Notes under the pieces: generated by a model
What the model was told of the DNA's origin: nothing
Database searches by the model: none
What the model saw: the letters and a program-made list of their open reading frames with translations, nothing else
In this document: positions 50,596 through 60,759 of the stretch, piece by piece
Layout of the letters: the number at the start of each line of letters is the position of its first letter
How positions within the stretch are numbered: the stretch's first letter is position 1
Source of the DNA: Acidobacteria bacterium UBA7540
GTDB taxonomy: Bacteria; Acidobacteriota; Terriglobia; UBA7540
NCBI GenBank assembly: GCA_002478145.1
Contig: DLMI01000141.1
Location: forward strand, 26,117 to 90,116
DNA: 64,000 nt
Direction of reading: 5' to 3'
Made by a program: the position numbers and the translations under genes

Positions 50596-52809
50596 TCAAG
50601 GCTTTAGCTTTCGCAGGGCCATCTTTACCGTATCCTCATGGGGGTCAAGGAGCTTGGCAGCCTGGATTTCCCGCCTCGCGCTTGTGGCGTCGCCCAAATC
50701 GAGGTAAGCCAGACCAAGCTGCGCGTGAGCTAGGGCTGACTTCGGCTGAGCCGCGACCGCTTTCCCAAGTGCACTGATCGCCTCATCGCCTTTCCCCATT
50801 TTTAGCGCGAGGACGCCAAGCCGAAACTGTGCGTTTCCAGAGTTGGGGGCGGCCCTCACAATCTGCCGATAGATGTCGAGTGCCGCCACCAGCTTGCCTT
50901 GATCTTCGTAAACACCGGCAAGCGCCAGGAAAGGCGCCTCGCTGTCTGGAGCGAGCTGGATGGCGCGCCGGAACTCGGCTTCCGCGTCCCCGAATTTCTT
51001 TTCGCGGCAGAAAACGGCCCCCAGGTTCAGGTGAACCAGGGCAGAAGAAGGCTCTACCGTTGCGGCCCGGCTGAGGAGTTTCTCTGCCTCGTCGAGACGC
51101 CCTTCCTGCAACGACAAAAGCCCGAGCGCGAAGAGGGACTCGGAATCATTCGGGTCATCAGACAACGCTCTGGCAAACAAATCACGAGCTTCTTCCCGGT
51201 CACCTCGCCCGAGCGCAATCTTACCCAAGGCGAAGAGTGGCTTCGAAAAAGTGGGGTTCATCTGAGCGCCGCGCCTCAGGACTTGCTCGGCGGCACTCGC
51301 GTTCCCGTCGTCCAAAAAGACACCCGCCAGGTTCACGAAAGCTTCGCCGGCAAGGGGGTCCGAGGCTATCGCCGCCACGTACTCGATACGTGCGAGCCCA
51401 CGGTTGCCCTCCCATCTGTAATTGTTCCCCAAGTAGATATGGAACGTGGCGGCGTTGGGGTCATCACGTACAGTGGCCAGACCCAGGGTGAAATTGTTCC
51501 GCCATGCCGGCAGTCTCACAAAGGTCCGTAAAGCCGCCGCCAGCAACAGAATCAAGCCGAGCGCCCCGCCCGCAACTCTCAACCATGCGCGGCGGCCTGG
51601 GCCCTTGCTGACCATGCTTCCCAGGCCTTCGCCTAACAGCCAGCAGATTCCCACCGAGGGGATGTAAAGGTATCTCTCCCCATAAGCGGAAACACCCACT
51701 CCGGCGATGTTGAGGACAGGAGCAAGAGTCAAGAAGAACCAAATTATGGCGAAACTGACAGGCCGGTCCTGCCTCCACCAAGCCACCACCACTCCTGCCG
51801 CCCAAAGTGCAAACAACATTCCCAGGAGCACTGCCGGCTCCCGCCAAGTAAGGGGGGGATGGAACTTCCAGGAATAGGAAAGGTGTTGAGGCCAGAGAAG
51901 CTTGCCGGTATATTCACCGAGCTGCGTAAAGCCGAAGATGAGGGATTCCCTCAGACGCATGCGACCGGGTGGCCCGACGCCGGAAATATCCCCGATCACG
52001 GCCAGATGAACGACGATATAGAATGCCGACACCAGGAAGGTGGGCATGTAGCGGCTCAGGCGCTCGCCGAATCGCGCTGCTTCGTCGCCGCGCATGAAAT
52101 GCTCGAAGAAGACCATGAGCACAGGGATAGCCAGCGCAACCTCTTTGCACAGCGCCGCCAGGAGAAACATTACCGCGCTCATCCACGCTCGGACCCGCGA
52201 AAAGCCTCCTCCGCTGGCGGGCTTGGTGTAGATCAGAAGCGCTGGCAAGAAGAATGCTGCGCATTCGAGATCAGAAATCCCTGAGACGGTCGCCACATCC
52301 TCGGTGTGAACAGGCAGGGCGGCGAACAGTAAGGCACCCCACAAGGCTCCGCTCCCTTTGGGCCAGAACCTTTTGCCGAGTTGATAGACCATCACTACTA
52401 CCCAAGCATTCAGGAGGACATTGAAGAGATGAAAGGGGCCGGGTCGAGGACCAAACAACATCGCCTGCACCAGAAAAGTGAACATGACCAACGGCCGGTA
52501 GTAGATACTATCCCCACGCGCGCCGCGAAAGCTCCAGAAGTTTTGCGTGAAGATCTCGCGCAGAAAATGGAAGCTTCTCACGTAGGGATTGCCCCCAATC
52601 AAGATGGCGTCATCCCCAACCAAGTCGTAGCCGGTGGTTGCGATATACAGGGCGAGGGAAAAGAGAATCAGGAGCGGGATGGCCAACCGGTCAATGTTTT
52701 GGCCGAAAAAAAAGGCTCCACGGCTCGCGGGTTCTTCAGAAAGAGGGGTGGGTTGGAGGTGAGACGCTGCATCCAATTCACCGGCCTCAGATGTTGTATT
52801 TCTTGGCAT
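50596..52809 (-). CDS. TMTC-like membrane glycosyltransferase with long TPR domain
   Basis: 737 residues from an ATG at 52809 that overlaps the pilR stop by 23 bases. An N-terminal membrane half carries a GT-C-like loop with Asp66/Asp67 (YDLVGDDAIL), IYYRPLVMFT and FAALPVHTEDVATVSGISD, followed by about ten helices. From about residue 470 come some eight TPR units (EFRRAIQLAPDSEAPFLALAGVYEDQGK and similar). It is a longer cousin of the protein at 42672. Position between pilR and pilA suggests it modifies the pilin or another pilus part by O-glycosylation, as an inference. Confidence 0.8.
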   Translation of the reverse strand: MPRNTTSEAGELDAASHLQPTPLSEEPASRGAFFFGQNIDRLAIPLLILFSLALYIATTGYDLVGDDAILIGGNPYVRSFHFLREIFTQNFWSFRGARGDSIYYRPLVMFTFLVQAMLFGPRPGPFHLFNVLLNAWVVVMVYQLGKRFWPKGSGALWGALLFAALPVHTEDVATVSGISDLECAAFFLPALLIYTKPASGGGFSRVRAWMSAVMFLLAALCKEVALAIPVLMVFFEHFMRGDEAARFGERLSRYMPTFLVSAFYIVVHLAVIGDISGVGPPGRMRLRESLIFGFTQLGEYTGKLLWPQHLSYSWKFHPPLTWREPAVLLGMLFALWAAGVVVAWWRQDRPVSFAIIWFFLTLAPVLNIAGVGVSAYGERYLYIPSVGICWLLGEGLGSMVSKGPGRRAWLRVAGGALGLILLLAAALRTFVRLPAWRNNFTLGLATVRDDPNAATFHIYLGNNYRWEGNRGLARIEYVAAIASDPLAGEAFVNLAGVFLDDGNASAAEQVLRRGAQMNPTFSKPLFALGKIALGRGDREEARDLFARALSDDPNDSESLFALGLLSLQEGRLDEAEKLLSRAATVEPSSALVHLNLGAVFCREKKFGDAEAEFRRAIQLAPDSEAPFLALAGVYEDQGKLVAALDIYRQIVRAAPNSGNAQFRLGVLALKMGKGDEAISALGKAVAAQPKSALAHAQLGLAYLDLGDATSARREIQAAKLLDPHEDTVKMALRKLKP

Positions 52810-54157
52810 AATGTCGAAACGATCGGTAGGACATGTGAAGAAGTTCCGCAGCATGAGTTCGAACGCCTTCCGCGGCACGCAAAGCAGCAAGCAGGTACTG
52901 CTTTTCGATTTGCGATAGACGGGTCTCGAAATCCAACCCTCCTTGGGGAATTTGAATTGTGGTCTCACCGCTCAGAGTGATACCAGTCACTGATTGAGGC
53001 AGGTGTTCCAGGCATACCCGGCCATCGCGTTCCCCACACACCGCCACCGCGTATTCGACCGCATTTTCGAGTTCCCGGATATTTCCCGGCCAGGGATAAT
53101 GTTCGAGAACATCCAGGATCTCTCGATCGAAATCCAGCACCCCCTTCCCCATCTGCAAGCCAAATTTCCGCAGAAAGTTGCGTGCCAGAGGCCCAATGTC
53201 GTCAGGTCGCTCCCGCAAGGGAGGGACGTGGATAGGTATGACACTGATGCGGTAGTAGAAGTCCTCCCGAAACTGTCCCCCTGCCACCATGCGTTTTAAA
53301 TCGCGGTTCGTGGAGGCAATCAATCTCACGTCGATCGAAATATCGGCGCTTCCTCCCAGCGGTCGTACCTTTCTCTCCTGCAGGACGCGCAGAAGCTTGA
53401 CTTGCATCGTGGGGCTTGTCTCCCCGATTTCGTCCAGGAATAACGTGCCCCCGTGGGCGGATTCGATGATGCCCTTACGGTTGGCATCCGCTCCGGTGAA
53501 GGCCCCCTTGAGATATCCAAACAGCTCGCTTTCCAGCAGGGTTTCCGGAAAGGCCCCACAGTTGATGGAAACGAAGGGCCTTTCGCGGCGCAAGCTGGCC
53601 TCATGAATGGCCCGCGCTACCAACTCTTTGCCGGTCCCGCTCTCGCCCGTAATCAAGACCGTACTGGCGGTGGGGGCCACGGTCCGCACCATTTCGAGGA
53701 TGCTCTGAATCTGCCGGCTTTGGCCAATAATGTTGTTATGCGCAAAGACGCGGAGCAATTCCCGGCGCAGGCGCACATTCTCTTCACGCAACGCCAACTC
53801 TTGCAGCGCCCGATTAACGGTGAGTTTCAGCTCCTCAACCAGTTTATCCGTCTTGATGACGTACTGATAGGCTCCCAGGTTGAGAGCGTCGATGGCCGTG
53901 GACATCGTGGGGACAGCCGTAATCAAAATGAAACCCGCGGGATTGCGACTTTCGCGGAAGAACTCGAGCAGTTCAATGCCCGTCAGGTCCGGCATACGGA
54001 TGTCGCAGATAATAAGATCGTAAACTTGGGATTCGATCTTCTTTTTCGCCGCTTGGCCGCTGGACACCGTCTCGACAAGGTGGCCGTCCTTGCGGAAGAC
54101 AATCTCCAACATTTGGCACAACGACTTTTCGTCGTCCACAATCAGCAGCCGAGCCAT
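52787..54157 (-). CDS. pilR: NtrC-family sigma-54 response regulator
   Basis: 456 residues: a receiver with phospho-acceptor Asp52 (IICDIRMPDL), an AAA+ domain with Walker A GESGTGKE and the sigma-54-contacting GAFTGA loop, and a C-terminal Fis-type helix-turn-helix (LLHMSYRSFRHYAKKYNI). It sits 38 bases after the pilS-type kinase and directly upstream of genes for pilus parts, so PilR is the best name. It would activate pilA through the -24/-12 site. Confidence 0.9.
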   Translation of the reverse strand: MARLLIVDDEKSLCQMLEIVFRKDGHLVETVSSGQAAKKKIESQVYDLIICDIRMPDLTGIELLEFFRESRNPAGFILITAVPTMSTAIDALNLGAYQYVIKTDKLVEELKLTVNRALQELALREENVRLRRELLRVFAHNNIIGQSRQIQSILEMVRTVAPTASTVLITGESGTGKELVARAIHEASLRRERPFVSINCGAFPETLLESELFGYLKGAFTGADANRKGIIESAHGGTLFLDEIGETSPTMQVKLLRVLQERKVRPLGGSADISIDVRLIASTNRDLKRMVAGGQFREDFYYRISVIPIHVPPLRERPDDIGPLARNFLRKFGLQMGKGVLDFDREILDVLEHYPWPGNIRELENAVEYAVAVCGERDGRVCLEHLPQSVTGITLSGETTIQIPQGGLDFETRLSQIEKQYLLAALRAAEGVRTHAAELLHMSYRSFRHYAKKYNI

Positions 54158-54195
54158 TTACCTTCCCCTAAGCACAATTTCTCTGCAAAACCTCA

Positions 54196-55956
54196 TCACC
54201 GACTGGCAACAGCCGACGTGAAACGCATTTGCTCTGCAACCACTGGAGTAGGCTTCTTGGGTAATTCAAGCACAAACCTTGCACCCTTGCCAGCTTTCGA
54301 TTCCACCCTGATCGTGCCCTGGAGTCCCTGCATAATCTGGTAAACGATCGCCAGTCCGAGGCCTGTGCCACCGCTGAATCCCGGTTGAAAGGGCTCAAAG
54401 ACTTTTTCGAGCTGCAGCTCCGTAAATCCCACTCCAGTGTCACTCAGGGTCACTCGGACGGTCTTTTCGCTGGCTTCCTCCACTTGCACCGTCAACTGCC
54501 CCCCATCCGGCATGGCTTTGAGCGCATTGTCCGATATATTCCAGAATACCTGACGCAACTTGTCGGCATCCGCCCAGATCAGGAGGGGCTTGGCAGGAAC
54601 CCGCTTCTCCACGCGGACATTGGCTCCGAACAGCGGATGGTGCGAAAGCAAAACCAGAGTCTCTCCGATCAGATTGACCAGGTCAACTTCCTGGAGTTCA
54701 TGGTGCTGCTCCCGACAATAGAGAAGAAAATCAGACACCAGTTTATTGAGTCGCTCAGACTCACTGCTCACAATCTCGATTAACTTGGATTGGTCCTCAT
54801 CCAAACTCGAAATTGACTGCAACAGCTTGACGGAGCCGGCAATAGACGCCAACGGATTCCTGATCTCGTGCGCGATGCCGGCTGCCATGCGGCCCAGTGT
54901 TGCCATGCGGTCCTTGGTGCGGTACTCGGCTTCCCGGCGTTTTTCCTCCGTGAGGTCCTGGAAATTGTGTACGTAACCGACCGCACCGATTTCCGGGACA
55001 ATCAGTGGAGAAACAGAAATACCGAGGATGCGGCGCTCGCCGCGCGGATGCAGATACGTTATTTCCTGCCGCGTAGGGAAGGCGTTTCCGTTAGGGACTG
55101 AAGGCGCCTCGGCCTGCAAGTCGGGGAAAAGAGATTGAATCGGTTTTCCACGCAGCTCTTCAGGCTTCCGGCCCAATATGGTGGCGCCCGAGCTATTCAG
55201 CTCGCTGACGAAACCTTCCAAATCCGTGCTCATCAGCCCATCGCGCATGCTCTCCAGGATGTTCTCGGTTTTTGCTTGCAGGCTGACGACCTGCCCGCTC
55301 TTGTCCCTGAGTTCTTCTCCGACTTTTCGGAGACTCTCCGCCAGATGACTGGAGAGGTAGGCGACAGCGAAGAAACCGAAAAGGCTCCCCCCGATCTTGA
55401 CCTGCAGGGTGCGCAAGTCCACCGCATAGGGCGAGGAGGTCACGAGAAAGCGGAGGGCCGGATAATGGTCCGCGAAGTCGGGATAGATACTTGGGAGATA
55501 TGCCAATTCCAGCACTCCGCCCATGCAAACGAAGCATACCGCCGCCACCAGGAACACCCGTCCCCGAGGAAGGAGGATAGTGGAAAGAATGATCACCACC
55601 AGGTAAAGCGAGAAGTAATTGCTTTCCAAGTCTCCCGTGAGGTGCAAAATGGCGGTGATGATGAGGATGTCGGAGAAGATCTGCAGGTATGCTTGCAAGA
55701 GGTATTCCCGACTTAACTGATTGTAAATAAGATAATACAAGCCAACGACGTACCAGAGAATAATGACGATGCCGAAGTATTTGAAGGATGCAGGGTTGGG
55801 AGGGTTGGCGACAAGGGTTCGAATGGCGTAATCGATGGCGAAAACAAAGCTGATAATGACGAAGCGGATTTTGGTCACCCAGGGGAGCCACGTCTTTAAC
55901 TGGTCAGGCAACCCGGCGGAGACGGTGGTCGAATTAAGGGAAGAGCGTTCTTCCAT
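54196..55956 (-). CDS. pilS: PilS-type sensor histidine kinase
   Basis: 586 residues: about six N-terminal membrane helices, a PAS domain (ILESMRDGLMSTDLEGFVSELNSSGATILG), the phospho-acceptor His363 (AGIAHEIRNPLASIAGS), and HATPase motifs (DADKLRQVFWNISDNALKAMPDGG, DTGVGF, GGTGLGLAIVYQI). This is the architecture of PilS, which senses pilin level in the inner membrane and phosphorylates PilR. It is directly followed by pilR. Confidence 0.9.
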   Translation of the reverse strand: MEERSSLNSTTVSAGLPDQLKTWLPWVTKIRFVIISFVFAIDYAIRTLVANPPNPASFKYFGIVIILWYVVGLYYLIYNQLSREYLLQAYLQIFSDILIITAILHLTGDLESNYFSLYLVVIILSTILLPRGRVFLVAAVCFVCMGGVLELAYLPSIYPDFADHYPALRFLVTSSPYAVDLRTLQVKIGGSLFGFFAVAYLSSHLAESLRKVGEELRDKSGQVVSLQAKTENILESMRDGLMSTDLEGFVSELNSSGATILGRKPEELRGKPIQSLFPDLQAEAPSVPNGNAFPTRQEITYLHPRGERRILGISVSPLIVPEIGAVGYVHNFQDLTEEKRREAEYRTKDRMATLGRMAAGIAHEIRNPLASIAGSVKLLQSISSLDEDQSKLIEIVSSESERLNKLVSDFLLYCREQHHELQEVDLVNLIGETLVLLSHHPLFGANVRVEKRVPAKPLLIWADADKLRQVFWNISDNALKAMPDGGQLTVQVEEASEKTVRVTLSDTGVGFTELQLEKVFEPFQPGFSGGTGLGLAIVYQIMQGLQGTIRVESKAGKGARFVLELPKKPTPVVAEQMRFTSAVASR

Positions 55957-56171
55957 GAAGAAGCCTACCAGCCCACAATTCTATGCGCTTCAGCGGAGCC
56001 GTCAATACCCTTTCGCGCGCCAAAGGAATTGTCATCATCCCTGGTCCGGCTTCGGATGCCGCCACTAAACCCTGAGCAGTCCTGGGCAGGATTGGGTCCA
56101 GCCAGCGGAAAGGACAAGCCTGCGCCCCCTCTTCAGGAGCCCTGGACGGAATCGTGGGCGAGTTGCGGAAA

Positions 56172-57380
56172 CTAACCTGCCAGTTTTGAGATCAAGCTGA
56201 ACAAGGGAAGATACATCGAAATTACCACCCCTCCCACGACCACACCCAGGAAAAGAATGATCATCGGTTCCATCGCCGTTAAGAGATCGCCGACTGCCGC
56301 ATCCACCTCATCTTCGTAAAAGTCGGCAATCTTCTGGAGCATGGCGTCCAGTGATCCGGTCTGCTCGCCCACCCCGATCATCTGCACCACGATGTTGGGG
56401 AAAACGCCGGTTTCGCGCAGGGGATCCACGATGGTCCGGCCTGTTTCGATGGCCGTCCGAACCTCCAGGATGGCCTTCTCAATCACCGCATTGCCCGCCG
56501 TGCGCGCTGTAATACTCATGGCCTCCAGCATTGGAACGCCGCTCGCAATCAGGGTACCCAGCGTACGAGTAAACATCGCCACCGAGATCTTGCGCATCAG
56601 GCCGCCCAGGATGGGGAGCTTGAGGATGAAAGTATCAATGACCGTGCGTCCCTGGGGCGTGGCGTAGTAAACCTTCAGGCCGTATCCGACCAGGCCCAGC
56701 AGAACCACTAAGGGCAAAGCAAAGCTTGCGATGGCGTTGCTGAGACCAATAACTATGCGGGTCGGCAAAGGCAAGTCCACACCCAGACCGGCGAAAAGGG
56801 TGGCAAAAATGGGTACGACCTTCCACAGGAGGAGGAAGATCACGCCCCCCGCGATGAGCACTACGGCCGAGGGATATATCAAGGCTGAGGTCACCGCCCT
56901 CCGCAACTTGACGGCTTTTTCAATATGCCCGGAGAGTCGCTGCAAAACGCCGTCCAGCATACCCCCGGTCTCGCCCGCCTCGACCATGTTGGTATAGAGA
57001 TCGTCAAATACCTTGGGATATTCGCGCAGCGCATTGGCGAGAGTCGAGCCGCCTTCAACCGTCCTGCGAACCCCGGCCAGCACCTTGGCAAAAGCCTTGT
57101 TCTCCTGTTGGCAGGAGAGGATTTCAAGGCACTGAACCAGCGGAAGACCGGCATCAATCATGACCGAGAACTGGCGGGTGAAAATCGCCAGTTCTTTGGC
57201 GCTCACTCTCCCCCGCACTTTCGGTTTGGGGATGGCGATGACGCGCTTCGCTACGATGCGGGCCGGTGTGACCTGCTCCCGGCGCAGTGCCGCGTCCAGG
57301 GCCTCGCGGTTCGGCGCCGCCCGCACCCCGCTGACCAGCGTGCCTGTACGTGACGTTCCTCGATATTCAAACTGCGGCAT
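56172..57380 (-). CDS. pilC: Type IV pilus inner-membrane platform protein
   Basis: 402 residues of the GspF/PilC family: a short N-terminal domain (FEYRGTSRTGTLVSG), then two homologous halves, each with the F-type helix-helix bundle (FTRQFSVMIDAGLPLVQCLEIL and FTRTLGTLIASGVPMLEAMSITA), and three transmembrane helices. It recruits the assembly ATPases. It lies between pilT and pilS. Confidence 0.94.
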   Translation of the reverse strand: MPQFEYRGTSRTGTLVSGVRAAPNREALDAALRREQVTPARIVAKRVIAIPKPKVRGRVSAKELAIFTRQFSVMIDAGLPLVQCLEILSCQQENKAFAKVLAGVRRTVEGGSTLANALREYPKVFDDLYTNMVEAGETGGMLDGVLQRLSGHIEKAVKLRRAVTSALIYPSAVVLIAGGVIFLLLWKVVPIFATLFAGLGVDLPLPTRIVIGLSNAIASFALPLVVLLGLVGYGLKVYYATPQGRTVIDTFILKLPILGGLMRKISVAMFTRTLGTLIASGVPMLEAMSITARTAGNAVIEKAILEVRTAIETGRTIVDPLRETGVFPNIVVQMIGVGEQTGSLDAMLQKIADFYEDEVDAAVGDLLTAMEPMIILFLGVVVGGVVISMYLPLFSLISKLAG

Positions 57381-57466
57381 CAGTCCACCTCACGGTTCCT
57401 TGCGCTGCCCCCACGCTTGAGGACCGCGGCAAGCAATTCTTGCGGGTCCAGTATTAGCCACCGCCA

Positions 57467-58597
57467 CTACCTGCGGATAGGACCATGGGAGGCCAGCAGT
57501 TGTTGCCCTGCTCCGCCTGCGGCGCTGCCACGGTCGATCATATCTTTGAGTTCGTCCACGTTGCTCGAACGCGACAAGGCTGTCTCCAGGGTAATCAGCC
57601 TTTGCGAGTATAGAGAATTAAGCGCCTGATTGAAAGTCTGCATGCCGAACTTTTCTTGCCCCAACTGCATGGCAGAATAAATCTGGTGAACCTTGTCTTC
57701 CCGGATGAGGTTCCGGATGGCGGGGTTTGGAATCAGAATCTCTGCCGCCAAGATTCGGCCCTTCCCGTCCGCCCTGGGCAGAAGCGCTTGGCACAGAATG
57801 CCTTCCAGCACCATCGAGAGTTGAGCGCGAATCTGCGCCTGCTGGTGCGCAGGGAAGACATCAATAATGCGGTTAATGGTGGAAGAAGCAGAGTTGGTGT
57901 GCAATGTCGCAAAGGTAAGATGCCCGGTCTCTGCTATTCGCAGCGCTGACTCGATGGTTTCCAGATCACGCATTTCGCCGATCAGCACAATGTCAGGGTC
58001 TTCGCGTAGCGCGGCACGCAACGCGTTCGCAAAGGAATGGGTGTCCGAGTGAACCTCGCGCTGGTTCACCAGGCACTTTTTGTGGGAATGGATAAACTCG
58101 ATAGGATCTTCGATGGTAAGCATGTGCTCGTGGCGTGCTTGGTTGATCAGGTCGAGCATGGTCGCCAGGGTGGTTGACTTCCCACTCCCTGTCGGCCCGG
58201 TCACCAGAACCAACCCGCGTGGCTTCTCACAGAGACTCGCCAGCAGGGGAGGCAACTGCAACTGTTCAAAGGTCTTGATTTCAAAAGGGATCATCCGGAA
58301 TACTCCGGCCACGGCGCCACGCTGATTGAACAGGTTGCCCCGGAATCTCGCCATATTCTTGATCCCAAAGGAAAAGTCGAGCTCAAGATTCTCTTCAAAA
58401 CGGTGCTTTTGCCCGTCGGTCAAGATGCTATAGGCCAGTTGCTTGGTATCCGCCGGACCGAGAGGTGGCACACCCTCCAGCGGTTTCAGCTCGCCATGAA
58501 GGCGAATTCTGGGAGGGGAGTTCGTGGTAATATGCAGGTCGGAACCTCCCGTATCGACCATCCGCTTCAGAAGATCGTTAAGACTCGGCACTGGCAT
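57467..58597 (-). CDS. pilT: Type IV pilus retraction ATPase
   Basis: 376 residues: the N-terminal PAS-like domain (LLKRMVDTGGSDLHITTNSPPRIRLHG), Walker A GPTGSGKST, the Asp and His boxes (EDPIEFIH, LIGEMRDLETIESAL, AETGHLTFATLHTNSA), and the PilT-specific AIRNLIRE motif near the C-terminus. This hexameric ATPase depolymerises pili. It lies 51 bases after pilB and is likely cotranscribed with it. Confidence 0.94.
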   Translation of the reverse strand: MPVPSLNDLLKRMVDTGGSDLHITTNSPPRIRLHGELKPLEGVPPLGPADTKQLAYSILTDGQKHRFEENLELDFSFGIKNMARFRGNLFNQRGAVAGVFRMIPFEIKTFEQLQLPPLLASLCEKPRGLVLVTGPTGSGKSTTLATMLDLINQARHEHMLTIEDPIEFIHSHKKCLVNQREVHSDTHSFANALRAALREDPDIVLIGEMRDLETIESALRIAETGHLTFATLHTNSASSTINRIIDVFPAHQQAQIRAQLSMVLEGILCQALLPRADGKGRILAAEILIPNPAIRNLIREDKVHQIYSAMQLGQEKFGMQTFNQALNSLYSQRLITLETALSRSSNVDELKDMIDRGSAAGGAGQQLLASHGPIRR

Positions 58598-58648
58598 AAA
58601 TTCGCTCTCCCCGCCCCCGCCAGAAAACCCCCCATTCGCGAAGACACC

Positions 58649-60379
58649 CTATAGAACGCTCTCCCGCATCACCTCTTCAAGAGTCGTCACCCCAGCGGCG
58701 GCTTTGATCAGCCCGCTGCGGCGAAGGGTCATCATACCTTGCTCGATGGCCTTCTTCCTGAGTTCAAGCGCCGAAGCTCCCACAAGGATCAGTTCGCGCA
58801 TCTCGTCGGTGATTTCTACCACTTCATACAGACCAATACGGCCCTTGTAGCCCTTGTTGCCGCAAGTTGGGCAGCCCTGCCGCTTCCAGACTTTGACGGT
58901 ACGGGCCTCATCCGGCGTATAGCCGGCGTCCATCAGAACCTGCGGGGAGACATTATCCTGTATCTTGCACTCCGCACAGAGGCGGCGCACGAGGCGTTGC
59001 GCGCAGATAAGATTCACCGAGGTCGCTACCAGGAAGGGCTCGATCCCCATGTTCATCAAGCGCGATATGGTTGAAGGGGCGTCGTTGGTGTGAACTGTTG
59101 AAAAAACCAGGTGGCCTGTAAGCGCCGCCTTGATGGCTATTTCCGCCGTCTCAAAGTCGCGGATCTCTCCCACCAGAATGATATTGGGATCCTGGCGGAG
59201 GAACGACCGCAAGGCCGTAGCAAAGTTCAGGCCGATCTGCTCTTTCATCTGAACCTGGTTGATCCCGGGCAACTGGAATTCCACCGGATCTTCAGCGGTC
59301 AAGATATTAGTATCAGGGCTGTTCAACTGGGCAATGGAGGAATAAAGGGTGTTGGTCTTGCCGCTGCCCGTTGGACCGGTGACCAAAACCATTCCATAAG
59401 GCTTGAATATGGCCCTCTGGAACTTTGCCAGGGATTCCGGTTCGAACCCCAGCTTGGTCATGTCCAGATGCAGGTTCTCTTTATCCAGCAGCCGCATGAC
59501 AATCTTTTCCCCGTGCAGGGTGGGAAGAACCGAAACGCGAAAATCGAGTGCCTTCTTCTTCCCATCCCTTAACATCTTGATCATGATGCGGCCATCCTGC
59601 GGAAGCCGCTTCTCGGAAATATCCAGCCTGGACATGATCTTGACGCGGCTGGTGATCGCGTCCTTGAGCTTATTGGGCGGGCTCATGATGGTCTGCAGGA
59701 CGCCATCAATCCGGTACCGAACACGGTATTCCTTGTCGAACGGTTCCATGTGAATGTCGCTGGCACCCCGCTTCACGGCATCGGTCAGGAAATAGTTCAC
59801 GAGCTTGATGACGGGCGCTTCCTCCGCGGCCTTTTCGAGTTGCTCCAGGTTTAATGCCGCTTCATCCTCTGCCTCGAGCTCAAGCGTCTCATGTTGCCCC
59901 TCGTCGATGAAGCTAACCATTTCTTCCAGTTCTCTCGCCCGTTCCTGCTCCTCGACGCTCCCGTAATTCTTCCTAATCGCTTCGGCAATGGCCGTTTCCG
60001 ACGCCACCACAGGCTCAATGTTGAAGCCCGTCATGAACTTGATGTCGTCCATGGCAAAAACGTTGGTAGGGTCAACCATAGCCAACGTCAAGGACGACCC
60101 CACTCGGCTCAGCGGCAGCACTTGAAACTTCAGCGCTGTTTCCATGGGGATCAATTTGGTGACGCCCGGATCAACTTCAAAATAGTCCAGATTAATGGAG
60201 GGGACACCATATTGGCGAGAAAGGACCGCCATGACCTCCTCATCACTCATGAAACCGAGTCTCACCAGCGAGTTACCAAGCCGCCCTCCGTTCGCCTTTT
60301 GGTGTTCGAGAGCCTGCTTGAGTTGATCGGGGGTGATGAGGTTCTCTTTTAGAAGGACTTCACCGAGCTTTCCAGCCAT
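58649..60379 (-). CDS. pilB: Type IV pilus extension ATPase
   Basis: 576 residues: an MshEN N-terminal domain (MAGKLGEVLLKENLITPDQL), Walker A GPTGSGKTNTL at about residue 335, Asp/His boxes (LTAEDPVEFQL, LVGEIRDFETAEIAIKAAL, HLVFSTVHTNDA), and a late zinc site (CAEC and CPTCGNKGYKGR). The GTG five codons earlier at 60394 is an alternative; GAGGG/TTGGGGAA precede the ATG at 60379. It is the first gene of the pil locus. Confidence 0.94.
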   Translation of the reverse strand: MAGKLGEVLLKENLITPDQLKQALEHQKANGGRLGNSLVRLGFMSDEEVMAVLSRQYGVPSINLDYFEVDPGVTKLIPMETALKFQVLPLSRVGSSLTLAMVDPTNVFAMDDIKFMTGFNIEPVVASETAIAEAIRKNYGSVEEQERARELEEMVSFIDEGQHETLELEAEDEAALNLEQLEKAAEEAPVIKLVNYFLTDAVKRGASDIHMEPFDKEYRVRYRIDGVLQTIMSPPNKLKDAITSRVKIMSRLDISEKRLPQDGRIMIKMLRDGKKKALDFRVSVLPTLHGEKIVMRLLDKENLHLDMTKLGFEPESLAKFQRAIFKPYGMVLVTGPTGSGKTNTLYSSIAQLNSPDTNILTAEDPVEFQLPGINQVQMKEQIGLNFATALRSFLRQDPNIILVGEIRDFETAEIAIKAALTGHLVFSTVHTNDAPSTISRLMNMGIEPFLVATSVNLICAQRLVRRLCAECKIQDNVSPQVLMDAGYTPDEARTVKVWKRQGCPTCGNKGYKGRIGLYEVVEITDEMRELILVGASALELRKKAIEQGMMTLRRSGLIKAAAGVTTLEEVMRESVL

Positions 60380-60759
60380 TTCCCCAACCCTCACCTGACT
60401 TTGGATGAAGCGCCATCAATGGGCATTGTTCCACCGCTGCCTGTGGTCATAGCAAGTCTTTTGCATTCACGCAGGAATGCGCATCCCACGAAAACTCCCG
60501 TGGTCTTGTCAAGGTTATGATCAAACATGGTTATCCGGCAATTGCACCTTCGTACTATGCGCAAGGCGTGTCATCCCAGGCCTGTGGCGCTACACGAGTT
60601 CGCCCTCCAATCCATCATGATATTGTCCGGGTTGCACCTCTGGCACCCCCAGTTCTCCCATTCGGCCGCCGGTAGTGTCCTAGTTTGAATTTGGGGCATG
60701 GAGGTTTGGCAAGGGAATTGCCCCTAGCACTGGAAAAGTGAGTTGATGGATTTATGCCT
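60380..60759. other. Region upstream of pilB
   Basis: About 380 bases without a gene. It should hold the pilB promoter, but no consensus is clear. A piece at 60672-60700 (AGTGTCCTAGTTTGAATTTG) resembles the end of the repeat at 27057-27169. Confidence 0.5.
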
